Below, piece after piece: positions 10,287 to 20,094 of a stretch of DNA of 64,000 bases; the first letter of the stretch is position 1, and each line of letters opens with the position of its first letter. Both the position numbers and the translations under genes were made by a program. Source of the stretch: Methanobacterium bryantii (lineage in GTDB: Archaea; Methanobacteriota; Methanobacteria; Methanobacteriales; Methanobacteriaceae); contig NZ_LMVM01000037.1 in assembly GCF_002287175.1 (NCBI RefSeq), positions 62,001 to 126,000 of the forward strand, in the 5' to 3' direction. Under the pieces are notes generated by a model, which was not told the origin of the DNA, did no database searches, and saw only the letters and a program-made list of their open reading frames with translations.

Positions 10287-11867
10287 ATGGATAAGATGAA
10301 GGTAATCATAGCTGATCAAATAAATGAAAAAGGAATTAAAGAGCTTGAAGATGTGGCAGATGTTGTAGTAAACACTTCCATAACTCAAGAAGAGCTCATA
10401 AAAGAAATTAAAGATTTTGATGCTATTATTGTTAGAAGTAGAACCAAAGTAACTCGTGCTGTAATAGAAGCAGCAGAAAAGCTTAAAATTATAGCGAGAG
10501 CAGGTGTTGGTGTAGACAACGTTGATATGGCTGCTGCTACAGAAAAAGGAATAATGGTAGTTAATGCGCCGGAATCAACCTCTATAACTGTTGCAGAGCA
10601 CACAATGGGACTTATAATGGCACTTATAAGGAAAATTTCAATTGCAGATAAGTCCGTAAAAGAAGGAAGATGGGAAAAAAGCAAATTCATGGGTATAGAA
10701 CTGAATGGTAAAACCCTTGGTATTATAGGCTTAGGGAGAATTGGAACCCAGGTTTCCATAAGGGCAAAAGCATTTGGAATGGAAATTCTTGTTTACGACC
10801 CATACGTAACTGAAGAAGCAGGAGCAGAAATAGGAGTTAGAGTTGTAGACCTCGAATACTTACTTAAAAATTCAGATGTCATGACAATACACGTTCCACT
10901 TACTCCTGAGACAAAACATCTCATATCCAAAAAAGAATTTGAAATGATGAAAGAAAATGCTTTCATAGTAAACTGTGCACGGGGAGGTATAATAAACGAA
11001 GATGACCTCTATGAAGCACTCAAAAATAATATAATTGGTGGGGCAGGACTTGATGTGTTCGAAACAGAACCTCCAAAAGACAGTCCTCTTTTAACACTTG
11101 ATAATATAGTTGTAACTCCTCACATTGCAGCATCAACTAAAGAAGCACAAAGAGATGCCGCAATAATCGTTGCAAACGAAGTTAAGAAAGTTTTTATGGG
11201 TGAAGCACCTAAAAACGTTTTAAACATGCCAGTTTTAGATCCAGAAACATTTCACGCCATAAAACCATATTTAAAACTTTCTGAAAAATTAGCTAATTTC
11301 TTAATTCAGGCTGCAAAAGGCAACATAACTGAAGTTAATATAACCTACTGCGGAGAACTAGCTGACTTCCCACGGGTAGACGTAATAAGCCGGACAATTT
11401 TAAAAGAAACATTAAATTCCATACTTACTGAACCTGTAAACATGATCAATGCACCTACCATTGCTAAAAACAGGGGCATTGTCATCACAGAAAGTAAAAG
11501 AAGCGAAGCAGAAGGATATAAAAGCCTTATAAAAATTGAAATTAAGAGCGATGAAGGCGAACTAAGCATTGAAGGTAATGCTACAAGAGAGCCAAGGATT
11601 GTAAGGATTGACAAATATTGGGTCAACGTAAAACCTGAGGGAACAATGGTAATAGCCAGATACAAAGATATTCCGGGAAGTATAGGTACCATTGGAACAA
11701 AACTGGGCGAACACGGAATAAACATAGCTAAAATGCAGGTCGGTAGACAGGCACCTAGCGAAGAAGCTGTAATGGTTCTAACAGTGGATCAAAAGGTTCC
11801 AGTAGATGTAATTGATGAAATCAGGGCATTAGAGCATGTTTATGATGCGGTATATGTCCAGTTATAA
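10287..11867 (+). CDS. serA: D-3-phosphoglycerate dehydrogenase
   Basis: SerA oxidises 3-phosphoglycerate to 3-phosphohydroxypyruvate with NAD, the first step of serine synthesis. At 526 residues this is the long form. Seen are the Rossmann motif LGIIGLGRIGTQV near residue 145, catalytic R232 in NCARGGIINED, E261 in DVFETEPP and H279 in TPHIAAST. An intervening domain follows (about 320-445), then a C-terminal ACT domain (about 455-526, ARYKDIPGSIGTIGTKLGEHGINIA) for feedback control by serine. GGTGA lies 4 nt before the ATG. The gene stands alone, with its own promoter region upstream. Confidence 0.97.
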   Translation: MDKMKVIIADQINEKGIKELEDVADVVVNTSITQEELIKEIKDFDAIIVRSRTKVTRAVIEAAEKLKIIARAGVGVDNVDMAAATEKGIMVVNAPESTSITVAEHTMGLIMALIRKISIADKSVKEGRWEKSKFMGIELNGKTLGIIGLGRIGTQVSIRAKAFGMEILVYDPYVTEEAGAEIGVRVVDLEYLLKNSDVMTIHVPLTPETKHLISKKEFEMMKENAFIVNCARGGIINEDDLYEALKNNIIGGAGLDVFETEPPKDSPLLTLDNIVVTPHIAASTKEAQRDAAIIVANEVKKVFMGEAPKNVLNMPVLDPETFHAIKPYLKLSEKLANFLIQAAKGNITEVNITYCGELADFPRVDVISRTILKETLNSILTEPVNMINAPTIAKNRGIVITESKRSEAEGYKSLIKIEIKSDEGELSIEGNATREPRIVRIDKYWVNVKPEGTMVIARYKDIPGSIGTIGTKLGEHGINIAKMQVGRQAPSEEAVMVLTVDQKVPVDVIDEIRALEHVYDAVYVQL

Positions 11868-11978
11868 TACATCAACGATCAAAAAATAGATAATTAAATT
11901 ATTTATTTCTATTTTTTCTCATTTTTAAGCTTGATTAAACTAATTTTCAAACCACAAAATCAGAATGAATATTTATTT

Positions 11979-12407
11979 TTAAATTATCCTGTAATCTGCC
12001 ATATTACCAAAGGAATCATAAGCCCTGATACTTTCACGGTCATAAGGCTCTGCAATTATCATGTGGAAAAATCCTTTTGATGCAAAAAAATTCAGATCTG
12101 CATCAGATGGGCTAGCACTAGGGCCCGGATGGCTGTGAACAGATCCCACTGAATTGGTGCTTAAAGGCTGCATGAATACCTGCATTACAGCACCTTCCTG
12201 AGAAGTTTCAACTGGAAGAAATACTAAACCAGTTATCTTAAGTATTTTTTCTTTTACTTTTCCCTCTAAAAGTGCCATGAACTCGTTAGGATATGCCTCC
12301 TTTGAAATATTTATTATTTCATCTATAACTTGACTTTCCACATGCACTTCTTCAAACTGGTACTTAGACGTTCCAAGAAGTTTCCCAAGTAAATTATTCA
12401 GCTTCAT
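11979..12407 (-). CDS. JAMM/MPN (Mov34) domain metalloprotease
   Basis: 142 residues, essentially one JAB1/MPN domain. The JAMM zinc motif is complete: E42 in NEFMALLEGK, H91-x-H93 in GSVHSHPGPSASPSDADL, S101 and D104. Such archaeal proteins cleave isopeptide bonds of ubiquitin-like SAMP modifiers or release other tails. Substrate specificity here is not known. The gene lies alone between serA (convergent) and thg1 (same strand, 125 bp upstream). The ATG at 12407 follows a weak purine-rich stretch (ACCTGATAAA). Confidence 0.92.
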   Translation of the reverse strand: MKLNNLLGKLLGTSKYQFEEVHVESQVIDEIINISKEAYPNEFMALLEGKVKEKILKITGLVFLPVETSQEGAVMQVFMQPLSTNSVGSVHSHPGPSASPSDADLNFFASKGFFHMIIAEPYDRESIRAYDSFGNMADYRII

Positions 12408-12532
12408 TTTATCAGGTTTAAAGTTTTATAAATTATTTATTTTAACAAAATCACAATCATTTTTATCTGTTGTATAATTTATAGTTGAAATTTTTATGCA
12501 ACATGAAAATTAGATAGATACGTTATAGATAT

Positions 12533-13252
12533 CTATAAAATTAGTTTCTCACTGAAAAATTCAGCATTAAATATAGGCAGATCTTCATCAACAAAGATTT
12601 TTTTCCGCACAGATTTTACTTTTTCGTCTTTAACAGGGTTATATCCTTCAATTATTTCTTCTTTTTTGTAGATTCCCATACCTCTTCTCTGCCATGCTGG
12701 AAGTTCAGCTAGATTTATACCTCTTTCAAACAGGATATCATGGAGCCCGCTACTTTTTTTCTCTCTTAGAATTTCCATGGTCTCGCCTTTAGTATATTCC
12801 TTTCTTAAAGTCCAGTAAGCATATCCATTGATGCAGTTTCTCCAGGCTTCATCCTGCCTTTCTTTAAAATAGTTTACAGTGCCTTTTTCTGAAAGTGGGA
12901 TTACGCGGGAATCAAATGAAATAGGCTTCTTTGTTGTTTTTGACAGGTTTTTTGTGAAACTTCCTGTAATAAAACTTGCAAAAACTGAGTCCAGCTTTTC
13001 AATCCTTCCCCCAAAGGGAATTTCAGATAATAAAATGTTTATCTCATCAGAGAATGTGTAAATAAGTGCAGGGCTGAATTCTTTAAAAAAATCTTCACAT
13101 GTTTTGACCATTATGTCTTTAAACTGGTCATCATAAGGTTTTTTAAACTTTAAATCGTATGATAATTTAGAAAATGTCCTTCCATCAATCCTTATAACAA
13201 TTTTGGATCCGCAGGGAACCTTCAAACTGGAAAATATTTCACATTCTCTCAT
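12533..13252 (-). CDS. thg1: tRNA(His) guanylyltransferase Thg1-family protein
   Basis: 239 residues, the length of archaeal Thg1/Thg1-like proteins, which add nucleotides in the 3'-to-5' direction to tRNA 5' ends. The palm-domain metal site is visible as VIRIDGRTFSKL (about residues 18-30) and the paired YTFSDEINILL near residue 65, followed by SVFASFITGSF. Downstream are FDSRVIPL and the NYFKERQDEAWRNCINGYAYW block typical of the family. Archaeal members may repair tRNA 5' ends or add G-1; the sequence does not decide between them. The start is 37 bp downstream of nadX, on the same strand, so it may share its transcript. Confidence 0.93.
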   Translation of the reverse strand: MRECEIFSSLKVPCGSKIVIRIDGRTFSKLSYDLKFKKPYDDQFKDIMVKTCEDFFKEFSPALIYTFSDEINILLSEIPFGGRIEKLDSVFASFITGSFTKNLSKTTKKPISFDSRVIPLSEKGTVNYFKERQDEAWRNCINGYAYWTLRKEYTKGETMEILREKKSSGLHDILFERGINLAELPAWQRRGMGIYKKEEIIEGYNPVKDEKVKSVRKKIFVDEDLPIFNAEFFSEKLIL

Positions 13253-13289
13253 AATATCAAAGTTTTCTAAAAATAAGATAGGAAAAAAA

Positions 13290-14054
13290 TTATGTTCCTA
13301 CAATTATATTTTCATTTAATCTTCTCAGAAGTTTAATTGCAGAATATGCGGCTAAAACGCTTGTTTTAGGGTTCATGGAGCACCTAACATTTTTGGTGAT
13401 AGTTGTAAATTCACCTGAGTCTCCGACAACGTGAACTTCATGCATATTTCTATCAACTGAAGGGTCTGCTATTATTTTAACATCAATATCTATTCCACAG
13501 GCAATACTCAGGGCTGCTGCTACATTTATATTGGTAGGGAATTCTTTAACAGCTTCTGATGCTTTTCCTTCATAAAGAATAGTTTCCCCATCTGTTTTAA
13601 TTCCAAGTGATCTGGGAGGTTTTCTGGTAATAAGCGAGGCTTCTGATATTTTTCCAATGGAAGCTGCTTTAATCCCATCTAAACCTACTATAGCGCCTGA
13701 AGGGGCATATATTTTAGCTCCTGTTGAAGTTGCAATCTTTTCAAGCCTATCTTTAAGTTCAAAATCCATTAAAGCTCCAACACTCATTATGAGAACATTT
13801 TTTCCGCTCTCCAGTACTTGAGGGATAACTTCTCCAACGGCATGAGGTGAAGCAGCTTCAATTACCAGATCAACTTTGTCCAACATATCTTCAATTTCAA
13901 GAACCACTGTTCCATCAACTTGAAGGGCTAAATTTTCTGCCCTCTCAATGTCTTTATCATAAAAGAATTTTAAATCAACGCCTAATTTACCTTCAACTGC
14001 AAAATTGGTCATGATGTTAGCTATGGCCCCGCATCCTATAATTCCTACTTTCAT
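13290..14054 (-). CDS. nadX: L-aspartate dehydrogenase
   Basis: NadX oxidises L-aspartate to iminoaspartate for NAD synthesis, taking the place of NadB. The 254-residue protein begins with the Rossmann motif VGIIGCGAIANIM, followed by DLVIEAASPHAVGEV and the conserved LIMSVGALMD, YAPSGAIVGLDGIKAA and NINVAAALSIACGIDIDVKIIADP regions of the aspartate dehydrogenase family. AGGGAAAATAA precedes the ATG. It lies 10 bp downstream of the PRC-barrel gene and is probably co-transcribed with it. Confidence 0.94.
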   Translation of the reverse strand: MKVGIIGCGAIANIMTNFAVEGKLGVDLKFFYDKDIERAENLALQVDGTVVLEIEDMLDKVDLVIEAASPHAVGEVIPQVLESGKNVLIMSVGALMDFELKDRLEKIATSTGAKIYAPSGAIVGLDGIKAASIGKISEASLITRKPPRSLGIKTDGETILYEGKASEAVKEFPTNINVAAALSIACGIDIDVKIIADPSVDRNMHEVHVVGDSGEFTTITKNVRCSMNPKTSVLAAYSAIKLLRRLNENIIVGT

Positions 14055-14064
14055 TTATTTTCCC

Positions 14065-14397
14065 TTATTTTGATGTGGTTGCTGCTGCTGGTGTGGTCGA
14101 TACTTCTGGACTTATTAAAATAATATCTCCTACAGCTTGTACTCTGTCGTACTGTATGTCTATGTTGCCTTCTTCTTTTAAAGGTCTTACTTCGTCTACT
14201 TCTGGAACAAAGCGCATGCTGGTTTTAATAACATCCCTTATTCCAACACTTTTTACTTTATCTGGTGCCATTACTCTTGTTTTAAGAACTGATACCCTTC
14301 CTTTTTTAATGTTTAATACCACGTCTTGAACTCTTCCAACGTATTTTCCACGTGTTGTGTATACATCTAAATTATATAGGCTAGATAAATCGACCAT
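14065..14397 (-). CDS. PRC-barrel domain protein
   Basis: 110 residues with a PRC-barrel fold: SSLYNLDVYTTRGKYVGRVQ then DVVLNIKKGRVSVLKTRVM, and a second half with YDRVQAVGDIILIS. The last 15 residues are an Ala/Thr-rich tail. Short archaeal PRC-barrel proteins of this kind include the CdpB cell-division factors that link FtsZ to SepF, and others bind RNA-processing proteins. Which group this belongs to cannot be settled from sequence alone. GGTGGTAACAA precedes the ATG, and nadX follows 10 bp later. Confidence 0.85.
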   Translation of the reverse strand: MVDLSSLYNLDVYTTRGKYVGRVQDVVLNIKKGRVSVLKTRVMAPDKVKSVGIRDVIKTSMRFVPEVDEVRPLKEEGNIDIQYDRVQAVGDIILISPEVSTTPAAATTSK

Positions 14398-14743
14398 TTG
14401 TTACCACCACATTTAGTTAAATAATTCTGATTATTGAATAAGGTTTGAATCATTTATCTACTTAAATATTTCGAAAATTAGCCCAATGTTTTAAAACAGG
14501 ATACCTAAATGTATTAATGGAATTTTGAATCCACTAATTATAACCTATGATTAAAAATATTACATAAGTTTCACTTAATCATACTTTTTCACTATTATTT
14601 ACGCCAGTGGTCATTGAAGTTATAAATTGTAAAGGACAATTATAAAGTAAATTAAAATTCTAATAATTAACTCTATAAAATAAATAAAGAAATTGAATTA
14701 ATATATTACTTATAATTCGAATTTTGATAGTTATGGTGATTAT
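14398..14743. other. Divergent AT-rich promoter region
   Basis: Spacer between the divergent PRC-barrel and tRNA-binding-domain genes. It holds A/T-rich tracts with several TATA-like stretches (for example CTATAAAATAAATAAAG near 14670 and TATATTACTTATAA near 14700) but no repeat, RNA gene or open frame with an RBS. Confidence 0.4.
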
Positions 14744-15466
14744 ATGTGGGATACAAGCAATGATTACAGATTATTAATATGTGAAAAGTCAGTAGATCTT
14801 TTTTTAAGAACCATAGAAGGAGCCAATTTAAGGGGAAGGTGGAATAAACGAGATGTTCGGCAAATAGCCCGAGATATGATCCCTGAAATTCAATCCATGT
14901 ACTATTCTTATGTTGAACCTGCTGATTTAGCCAAAATGCCTCAGATTGAATCTTTAAAAGAAAAAGCAGGGAAAATAATTGAAAATTTCGGTGGGGAAAA
15001 GTGGTACAGCCATTTTTTAGATATGGTAAATAAGGAAGAAAAAATTAAATTAGAAGAAGCTATCGCTAAAATCCGTTTCTTTTTAGATACAGTTTTAAAT
15101 TTAGATAAAAGATTGGCTCTTGGGCCAATAGATGACCCTATAGTTGCCATTGATATTAAAGTTGGGGATATTGTAAGTGCTGGAGAACATCCCGGTGCAG
15201 ACAGTCTCTTAGTTTGTAATGTAAATATCAAAAGAGTCATAACAGTTGTAACTAATGATTTAGAAGTTAAAGAATCTAATAAGGTCGCTGTGGCAATGCT
15301 CCCACCGACAAGCTTTATGGGAATTACAAGTGAGGGAATGTTTTTAGGTGCCGGAGAAGGCGTTTTGAAAAATGTTGAAGGAGAAATAGGTGGAATGCCA
15401 AAAGGAATTCCTCTGGAAGCGTTGAATGAGGCCAGAAATTTTGTTGAAGACTTTATAAAAAAATAA
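14744..15466 (+). CDS. tRNA-binding (EMAP II/OB-fold) domain protein
   Basis: 240 residues in two parts. The N-terminal helical half (about 1-125, RLLICEKSVDLFLRTIEG, KIIENFGGEKWYSHFLDM) is specific to methanogens. The C-terminal half is an EMAP II/MetRS-type tRNA-binding OB-fold: IDIKVGDIVSAGEHPGADSLLVCNV, then VVTNDLEVKESNKVAVAMLPP and FMGITSEGMFLGAGEG. Such proteins bind tRNA elbows in trans. GGTGAT precedes the ATG, which is the natural start. It is followed by a hairpin array. Confidence 0.9.
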   Translation: MWDTSNDYRLLICEKSVDLFLRTIEGANLRGRWNKRDVRQIARDMIPEIQSMYYSYVEPADLAKMPQIESLKEKAGKIIENFGGEKWYSHFLDMVNKEEKIKLEEAIAKIRFFLDTVLNLDKRLALGPIDDPIVAIDIKVGDIVSAGEHPGADSLLVCNVNIKRVITVVTNDLEVKESNKVAVAMLPPTSFMGITSEGMFLGAGEGVLKNVEGEIGGMPKGIPLEALNEARNFVEDFIKK

Positions 15467-15480
15467 CATGAGTTTATTTT

Positions 15481-15740
15481 TTTATGCAGCAAAAACATAG
15501 TTTTTGAATGCTTCTTAAAACACTAACCTGTTTTTATGGTTTATGAACAGCAAAAATCCTCAAAAATCAGTGATTTTTGCTGCATAAAAATTATAAATTT
15601 TGACAGCATTCGGAGCATCGAAATTATGAATTTCAAATGCCACGAAACAGAAAGTTTCGATGGCACAAAAACTATGTGTTTGTAAGTTAAATTTTCTGTG
15701 GCGTCAAAAACGAAGTTTTTGACAGTGTTTGTATGTTATG
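15481..15740. repeat. Array of about seven 3-nt-loop hairpins
   Basis: Successive palindromes: 15490-15496/15500-15506 (loop ATA), 15561-15568/15572-15579 (CAAAAATC, loop AGT), 15587-15592/15596-15601 (loop ATA), 15620-15625/15629-15634 (GAAATT, loop ATG), 15643-15648/15654-15659 (CGAAAC, 5-nt loop, with an outer TGCCA/TGGCA pairing), a copy with one mismatch near 15664-15682 (loop TAT), and 15703-15711/15715-15723 (GTCAAAAAC, loop GAA). Linkers are short and rich in GCAGC, GCC and TGGC. It lies between two plus-strand genes, so it is not simply a convergent terminator. Confidence 0.85.
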
Positions 15741-16236
15741 TTTTTGTAGGCTTTTGAAATAAAAAATAAGCATTAATTTCTATTTTTAAATTTTAAATTG
15801 AATTTTGTTTTTAACTAACTTGAATTTTGGTAGTCTATTAAAATGATGTTATCTATAATATTTGACAAATTCCGTTTTTAAAATTCGTTTGATTTTGAAT
15901 TTACCGTATTTTCGTCCTGTTAAAAGAATCGAAAAATGTATTAATGATCAAATAATAAAAACGGATACGAATTGAATAAAAAATTTAAGAAATCCTATCT
16001 AAGTAATACTTTGTTTGATTAAAGTATAATTAAATTTGAAAGCATACATCCAGTGTATGTTATGCTGGAAAACAGGAGTTCAACATATTCAAATAAAAAT
16101 TAACTTGAGGAACTATTTTTGAAAAGTTGAATTTAAATGCTTTGTTAACAATAAAAACGTGTTTATACGATATATATAATTAAATAAATTCAAATTAGTC
16201 GTTAATGAATAAAAAAAATATTGTGAGTTGTTCAAA
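15741..16236. other. AT-rich leader region of the histidine kinase
   Basis: About 500 bp without a gene. A strong TATA-like stretch (CGATATATATAATTAAATAAA) lies near 16167-16187, about 50-70 bp before the kinase ATG. The rest is low-complexity A/T sequence with no readable gene. Confidence 0.4.
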
Positions 16237-18363
16237 ATGAAAAATGGGATTAAAACTAAAGAACAACTTATCTGCGACCTGGAAAGGGCATTACAAGATG
16301 GAAATGTTGAACTGGAACAAATTGCAGAATATGTGGTTAGTCTTAGTAAAAACAATGAAAAATTGAGGAATGAAATAAAGGAATATAAACGCACTGAAAA
16401 TGCACTTCGAGAAAGTGAAGAAATGTTCCGGTTGTTATATGAAAATTCTCCTCTTCCATACCAATCATTGGATTGTAATGGTAATTTTATCGAGGTAAAT
16501 CAGGCATTTCTTGATGCTATGGGTTATGCCAAGGAAGAAATCATTGGACATCCATTTACAGATATAATGGCTCCTGAATGCGCATATACATTTAAAAAAC
16601 GTTTTAAAAGATTTAATGAATTAGGATATATGCGGAAATCAGAATTCAAGCTTTTATGTAAAGATAATACTCAAATAACTATACTGATTGATGGTAATAT
16701 TGAATATGCAGCAGATGGTACTTTTAAGCAAACTCACTGTGTATGGATTGATATCACGGATCGGAAGCAATGGGAAGAGGCTTTAATAGAAAGCGAAGAT
16801 CGGTACCGATTTTTATATGAGCACAATCCTTCAATGTACTTCACTGTGGACTGCGAAGCTGTAATACTGTCTGTAAACCAGTTTGGAGCTGAACAATTAG
16901 GATTTACAGTTCATGAGTTAGTTGGACAATCTGTATTAAAGGTGTTCCATGAAAAAGATAAAAAAGATGCTATCTTAAATATAAAACGCTGTGTTAAGAA
17001 TATTGGACAATTATTCCACTGGGAACTGCGAAAAGTTCGTAGGGATGGCAGTATGATCTGGGTTAAGGAAACAGCACGTGCAGTAAAAGAAACTGGTGGG
17101 AAGATTACGATATTAATTGTATGTGAGGATATCACTGAACTTAAAGAGTTAGAAAGTATTTTAATGGAAACACAGGACACTTTGGAGTTAAAAGTCCACG
17201 AACGTACTAAAGAACTTTCAAGATGTAACATAAGACTGGAAAGCGATATTACTGAGATTAAAAGAATAGAAAGAGCTTTAAGGGAAAGTGAAGAAAAATT
17301 CAGGGCTCTTGCAGAGAATTCTCCCGATGTTATTTCAAGATTAGACAAAGAATTAAGGTATAAATATGTCAATCATGGTTCCAAAACTTTGGGATTATCC
17401 TCTGAGAATTTAATTGGTAAAAAAATTGAGGATATAACTCCATTAAATGGAATTGCTAAAATATGGGTGGAAAATGCCAGAAAGGTTTTAAAAACTGGAG
17501 AAATACAGGAAATGGAATATGAATTTCCTTCAATCCATGGATTAAAATTTTTTCATTCATATATGGTCCCAGAATATGATGATGGTGAAATAGAGTCATT
17601 ACTTGTAATAAGTCATGATGTTACACAACGAAGACAGTTGGAAGAAGAATTAAAAGAAATTGTAAAAGAATTAAGGCATTCTAATGAAGAACTGCAGCAG
17701 TTTGCTTATGTAGTATCCCATGATCTTCAAGAACCTCTCAGGACGATTAGCAGTTTTACCCAGTTAATTGAAAGGCGTTATAAGAATAAGTTAGATTCGG
17801 ACGCTGATGAGTTTATTGAGTATATTGTAGTTGCTGCAAAAAGGATGCAAACTTTAATTAATGATCTCCTGAACTACTCGCGTGTAGCAACAAAAAAAGG
17901 GTTCGAACTGACAGATATGGGAGATGTTCTTAAATCTGCTTTAAATAACCTTAATACTGCCATTTATGAAAATAATGCTGAAATTACCTATGAAAACCTT
18001 CCAAAAATAATGGCTGAACCCGGGCAGATGATTCAATTATTCCAGAATTTAATTGGAAATGCCATTAAATTCAGGAAACCAGAAGTCCCACCTAAAATCA
18101 ATATAAAAGTCTGTAAAGATAAAAATAAGGAGGAATACATTTTCAGTATTCAGGATAATGGGATAGGGATGGAACAACAGTACGCAGAGCGTATTTTTAC
18201 TATATTCCAGAGACTACATACCAAAGAAGAATATGAAGGTACAGGGATAGGTCTGGCTATTAGTAAAAAAGTGGTGGAACTTCACGGCGGGCGAATATGG
18301 GTTGAATCTAAACCTGAAAGAGGTTCAACTTTTTATTTTACGGTTCCTGCCAATTATCTTTAA
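16237..18363 (+). CDS. PAS-domain sensor histidine kinase
   Basis: A soluble 708-residue kinase without membrane segments. A short coiled N-terminus is followed by three PAS domains, each introduced by a similar ESEE/D helix: about 60-180 (LLYENSPLPYQSLDCNG), 185-300 (FLYEHNPSMYFTVDCEA) and 350-475 (ALAENSPDVISRLDKE). Between PAS2 and PAS3 is a coiled coil. HisKA has the phosphoacceptor H495 in YVVSHDLQEPLRTISSF, and HATPase_c shows N-box QNLIGNAIKF, G1 DNGIGM and G2 EGTGIGLAIS. ATG 16237 is preferred to an in-frame TTG three codons earlier. No response regulator is adjacent. The Rcp1-like regulator at 2.4 kb is one possible partner. Confidence 0.93.
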   Translation: MKNGIKTKEQLICDLERALQDGNVELEQIAEYVVSLSKNNEKLRNEIKEYKRTENALRESEEMFRLLYENSPLPYQSLDCNGNFIEVNQAFLDAMGYAKEEIIGHPFTDIMAPECAYTFKKRFKRFNELGYMRKSEFKLLCKDNTQITILIDGNIEYAADGTFKQTHCVWIDITDRKQWEEALIESEDRYRFLYEHNPSMYFTVDCEAVILSVNQFGAEQLGFTVHELVGQSVLKVFHEKDKKDAILNIKRCVKNIGQLFHWELRKVRRDGSMIWVKETARAVKETGGKITILIVCEDITELKELESILMETQDTLELKVHERTKELSRCNIRLESDITEIKRIERALRESEEKFRALAENSPDVISRLDKELRYKYVNHGSKTLGLSSENLIGKKIEDITPLNGIAKIWVENARKVLKTGEIQEMEYEFPSIHGLKFFHSYMVPEYDDGEIESLLVISHDVTQRRQLEEELKEIVKELRHSNEELQQFAYVVSHDLQEPLRTISSFTQLIERRYKNKLDSDADEFIEYIVVAAKRMQTLINDLLNYSRVATKKGFELTDMGDVLKSALNNLNTAIYENNAEITYENLPKIMAEPGQMIQLFQNLIGNAIKFRKPEVPPKINIKVCKDKNKEEYIFSIQDNGIGMEQQYAERIFTIFQRLHTKEEYEGTGIGLAISKKVVELHGGRIWVESKPERGSTFYFTVPANYL

Positions 18364-18528
18364 GATTGAATTCAAGTTTTACACATGATTTTTCAACTTA
18401 ATGCACCATATAATGTTTAATTCTCTTTTTTAAGGTTTTTACCTATATTCCATGCTTTACCTATGTTCGTACCGACTTTTCAAGGAATTTTGAAGGGTTG
18501 ATCATCCAACCGCTTATTTTCATTTTTT

Positions 18529-19941
18529 TTAAAGAGGGTTAATAACCACAATTTTAGTTTTAGTCATATCTTCAATGGCATATTTTATGCCTTCTTTACC
18601 TAAACCGCTCATTTTACAGCCTCCAAAAGGCATGTTGTCCATACGGTATGTGGAGGGTTTGTTTACTATAATTCCTCCGGCTTCTATCTCTTTTACAGCT
18701 TTCATGGCATTGTTAATGTTATTTGTGAATATTCCTGCCTGTAATCCATATTTGGTGTTATTTGCAACTTTTACTGCTTCATCAATTCCATTTATACGGA
18801 TTATTGGAGAGACGGGACCGAATGTTTCATACTGCACTATTTTCATTTTAGAATCAACATTGTCCAGGATTGTTGGCATGTATAAAGTCCCTCCACGCTT
18901 TCCACCGCATAAAAGCTCTGCCCCATCGTTTACGGATTCATTTACCCTGTTTTCAACTTCAATTGCTGCTCCTTTATTTATTAAAGGACCTACATCTGTT
19001 TCAGGATCCATAGGGTCTCCAGTAACAAGTTTTTTAGTGTTACTTACAAATTTCTGGATAAATTCATCCGCTATTTTATTGTCAAGAATCACGCGCTTTA
19101 CTCCAATGCAAACCTGGCCTGCATTAAGATAAGAACCTCTTACAGCTGCTTCAGCTGCTTTTTCTATGTCTGCATCTTCAAGTACAATGAGTGGATCATT
19201 TCCCCCAAGTTCAAGTGTTAATTTTTTCATCCCTGCATGTTTAGATATATGTTCGCCGATTTCCACACTTCCAGTAAACGAGATCTTATTTACAACAGGG
19301 CTTGTTACAATCTCATCACCAATAGTTCTCCCATGCCCGGTTACAGCATTTAAAGCCCCCTCTGGAAGGTAAAAATCCATAATTTCGGCCATTTTCAGCG
19401 CAGTAAGCGGCGCTTTCATGGATGGCTTTAGAACCACGCTGTTTTTAGCTGCAATTGCTGGCGCCACTTTATGAATTGCCAGGTTTAAAGGATAATTAAA
19501 AGGAGTTATAGCAGCAACCACACCTAGGGGGAGCCTCATTGTAAAACCAATCACATTTTCTCCGCCGGCACAGGCATCCATAGGTATTGTTTCGCCGTAT
19601 ATGCGTTTTGATTCTTCTGCTGAAAGTAGAATAGTTTGTATGGAACGATTCACTTCCTCTATTGAATCTTTAATCGGTTTACCGCAGTCAAGGGTTATTA
19701 ATTTTGCAAGGGATTTTGAATTTTTTGATAATTCTTCATGAATTCCGTATAAACTTTCTGATATTTCACGGGATGAAAGATCATTTAAGGTTTTTTTGGC
19801 CCTGTTTGCCGCAGCAAGTGCATTTTTTACATCTTCATGATTTCCTTGAGGCACTCTATCTATTACTTTATTATTGAACGGATTTCTAATTTCTATTTTC
19901 TCTGGTTTATCTATTAATTTCCCATTTATTAACATATCCAT
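18529..19941 (-). CDS. NAD(P)-dependent aldehyde dehydrogenase, lactaldehyde dehydrogenase-like
   Basis: An ALDH-superfamily enzyme of about 470 residues. Motifs seen are ITPFNYPLNLAIHKVAPA, KPSMKAPLTALKMAE, the Rossmann segment ISFTGSVEIGEHI, catalytic E in LTLELGGNDP, catalytic C in NAGQVCIGVKRV, ETFGPVSPIIR and NMPFGGCKMSGLGKEG. The whole resembles archaeal lactaldehyde dehydrogenases (MJ1411/CofA type), which feed lactate into coenzyme F420 synthesis; that role is inferred from family resemblance. A GTG five codons upstream (19956) overlaps the GGTGGT RBS. ATG 19941, 6 nt after that RBS, is chosen. Confidence 0.9.
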   Translation of the reverse strand: MDMLINGKLIDKPEKIEIRNPFNNKVIDRVPQGNHEDVKNALAAANRAKKTLNDLSSREISESLYGIHEELSKNSKSLAKLITLDCGKPIKDSIEEVNRSIQTILLSAEESKRIYGETIPMDACAGGENVIGFTMRLPLGVVAAITPFNYPLNLAIHKVAPAIAAKNSVVLKPSMKAPLTALKMAEIMDFYLPEGALNAVTGHGRTIGDEIVTSPVVNKISFTGSVEIGEHISKHAGMKKLTLELGGNDPLIVLEDADIEKAAEAAVRGSYLNAGQVCIGVKRVILDNKIADEFIQKFVSNTKKLVTGDPMDPETDVGPLINKGAAIEVENRVNESVNDGAELLCGGKRGGTLYMPTILDNVDSKMKIVQYETFGPVSPIIRINGIDEAVKVANNTKYGLQAGIFTNNINNAMKAVKEIEAGGIIVNKPSTYRMDNMPFGGCKMSGLGKEGIKYAIEDMTKTKIVVINPL

Positions 19942-20094
19942 ATTGTTACCACCCACTCGTAAACAATATTTAATACTAATATTATTAACACGATTATTTG
20001 TAGATATGATTAAAATGTATTATAAAAATGAGTCAATTATTAAATAAGAAAAAAGTTACATTGCAAATTGCAGTTTTAAGATGTGTTTGTAGAT

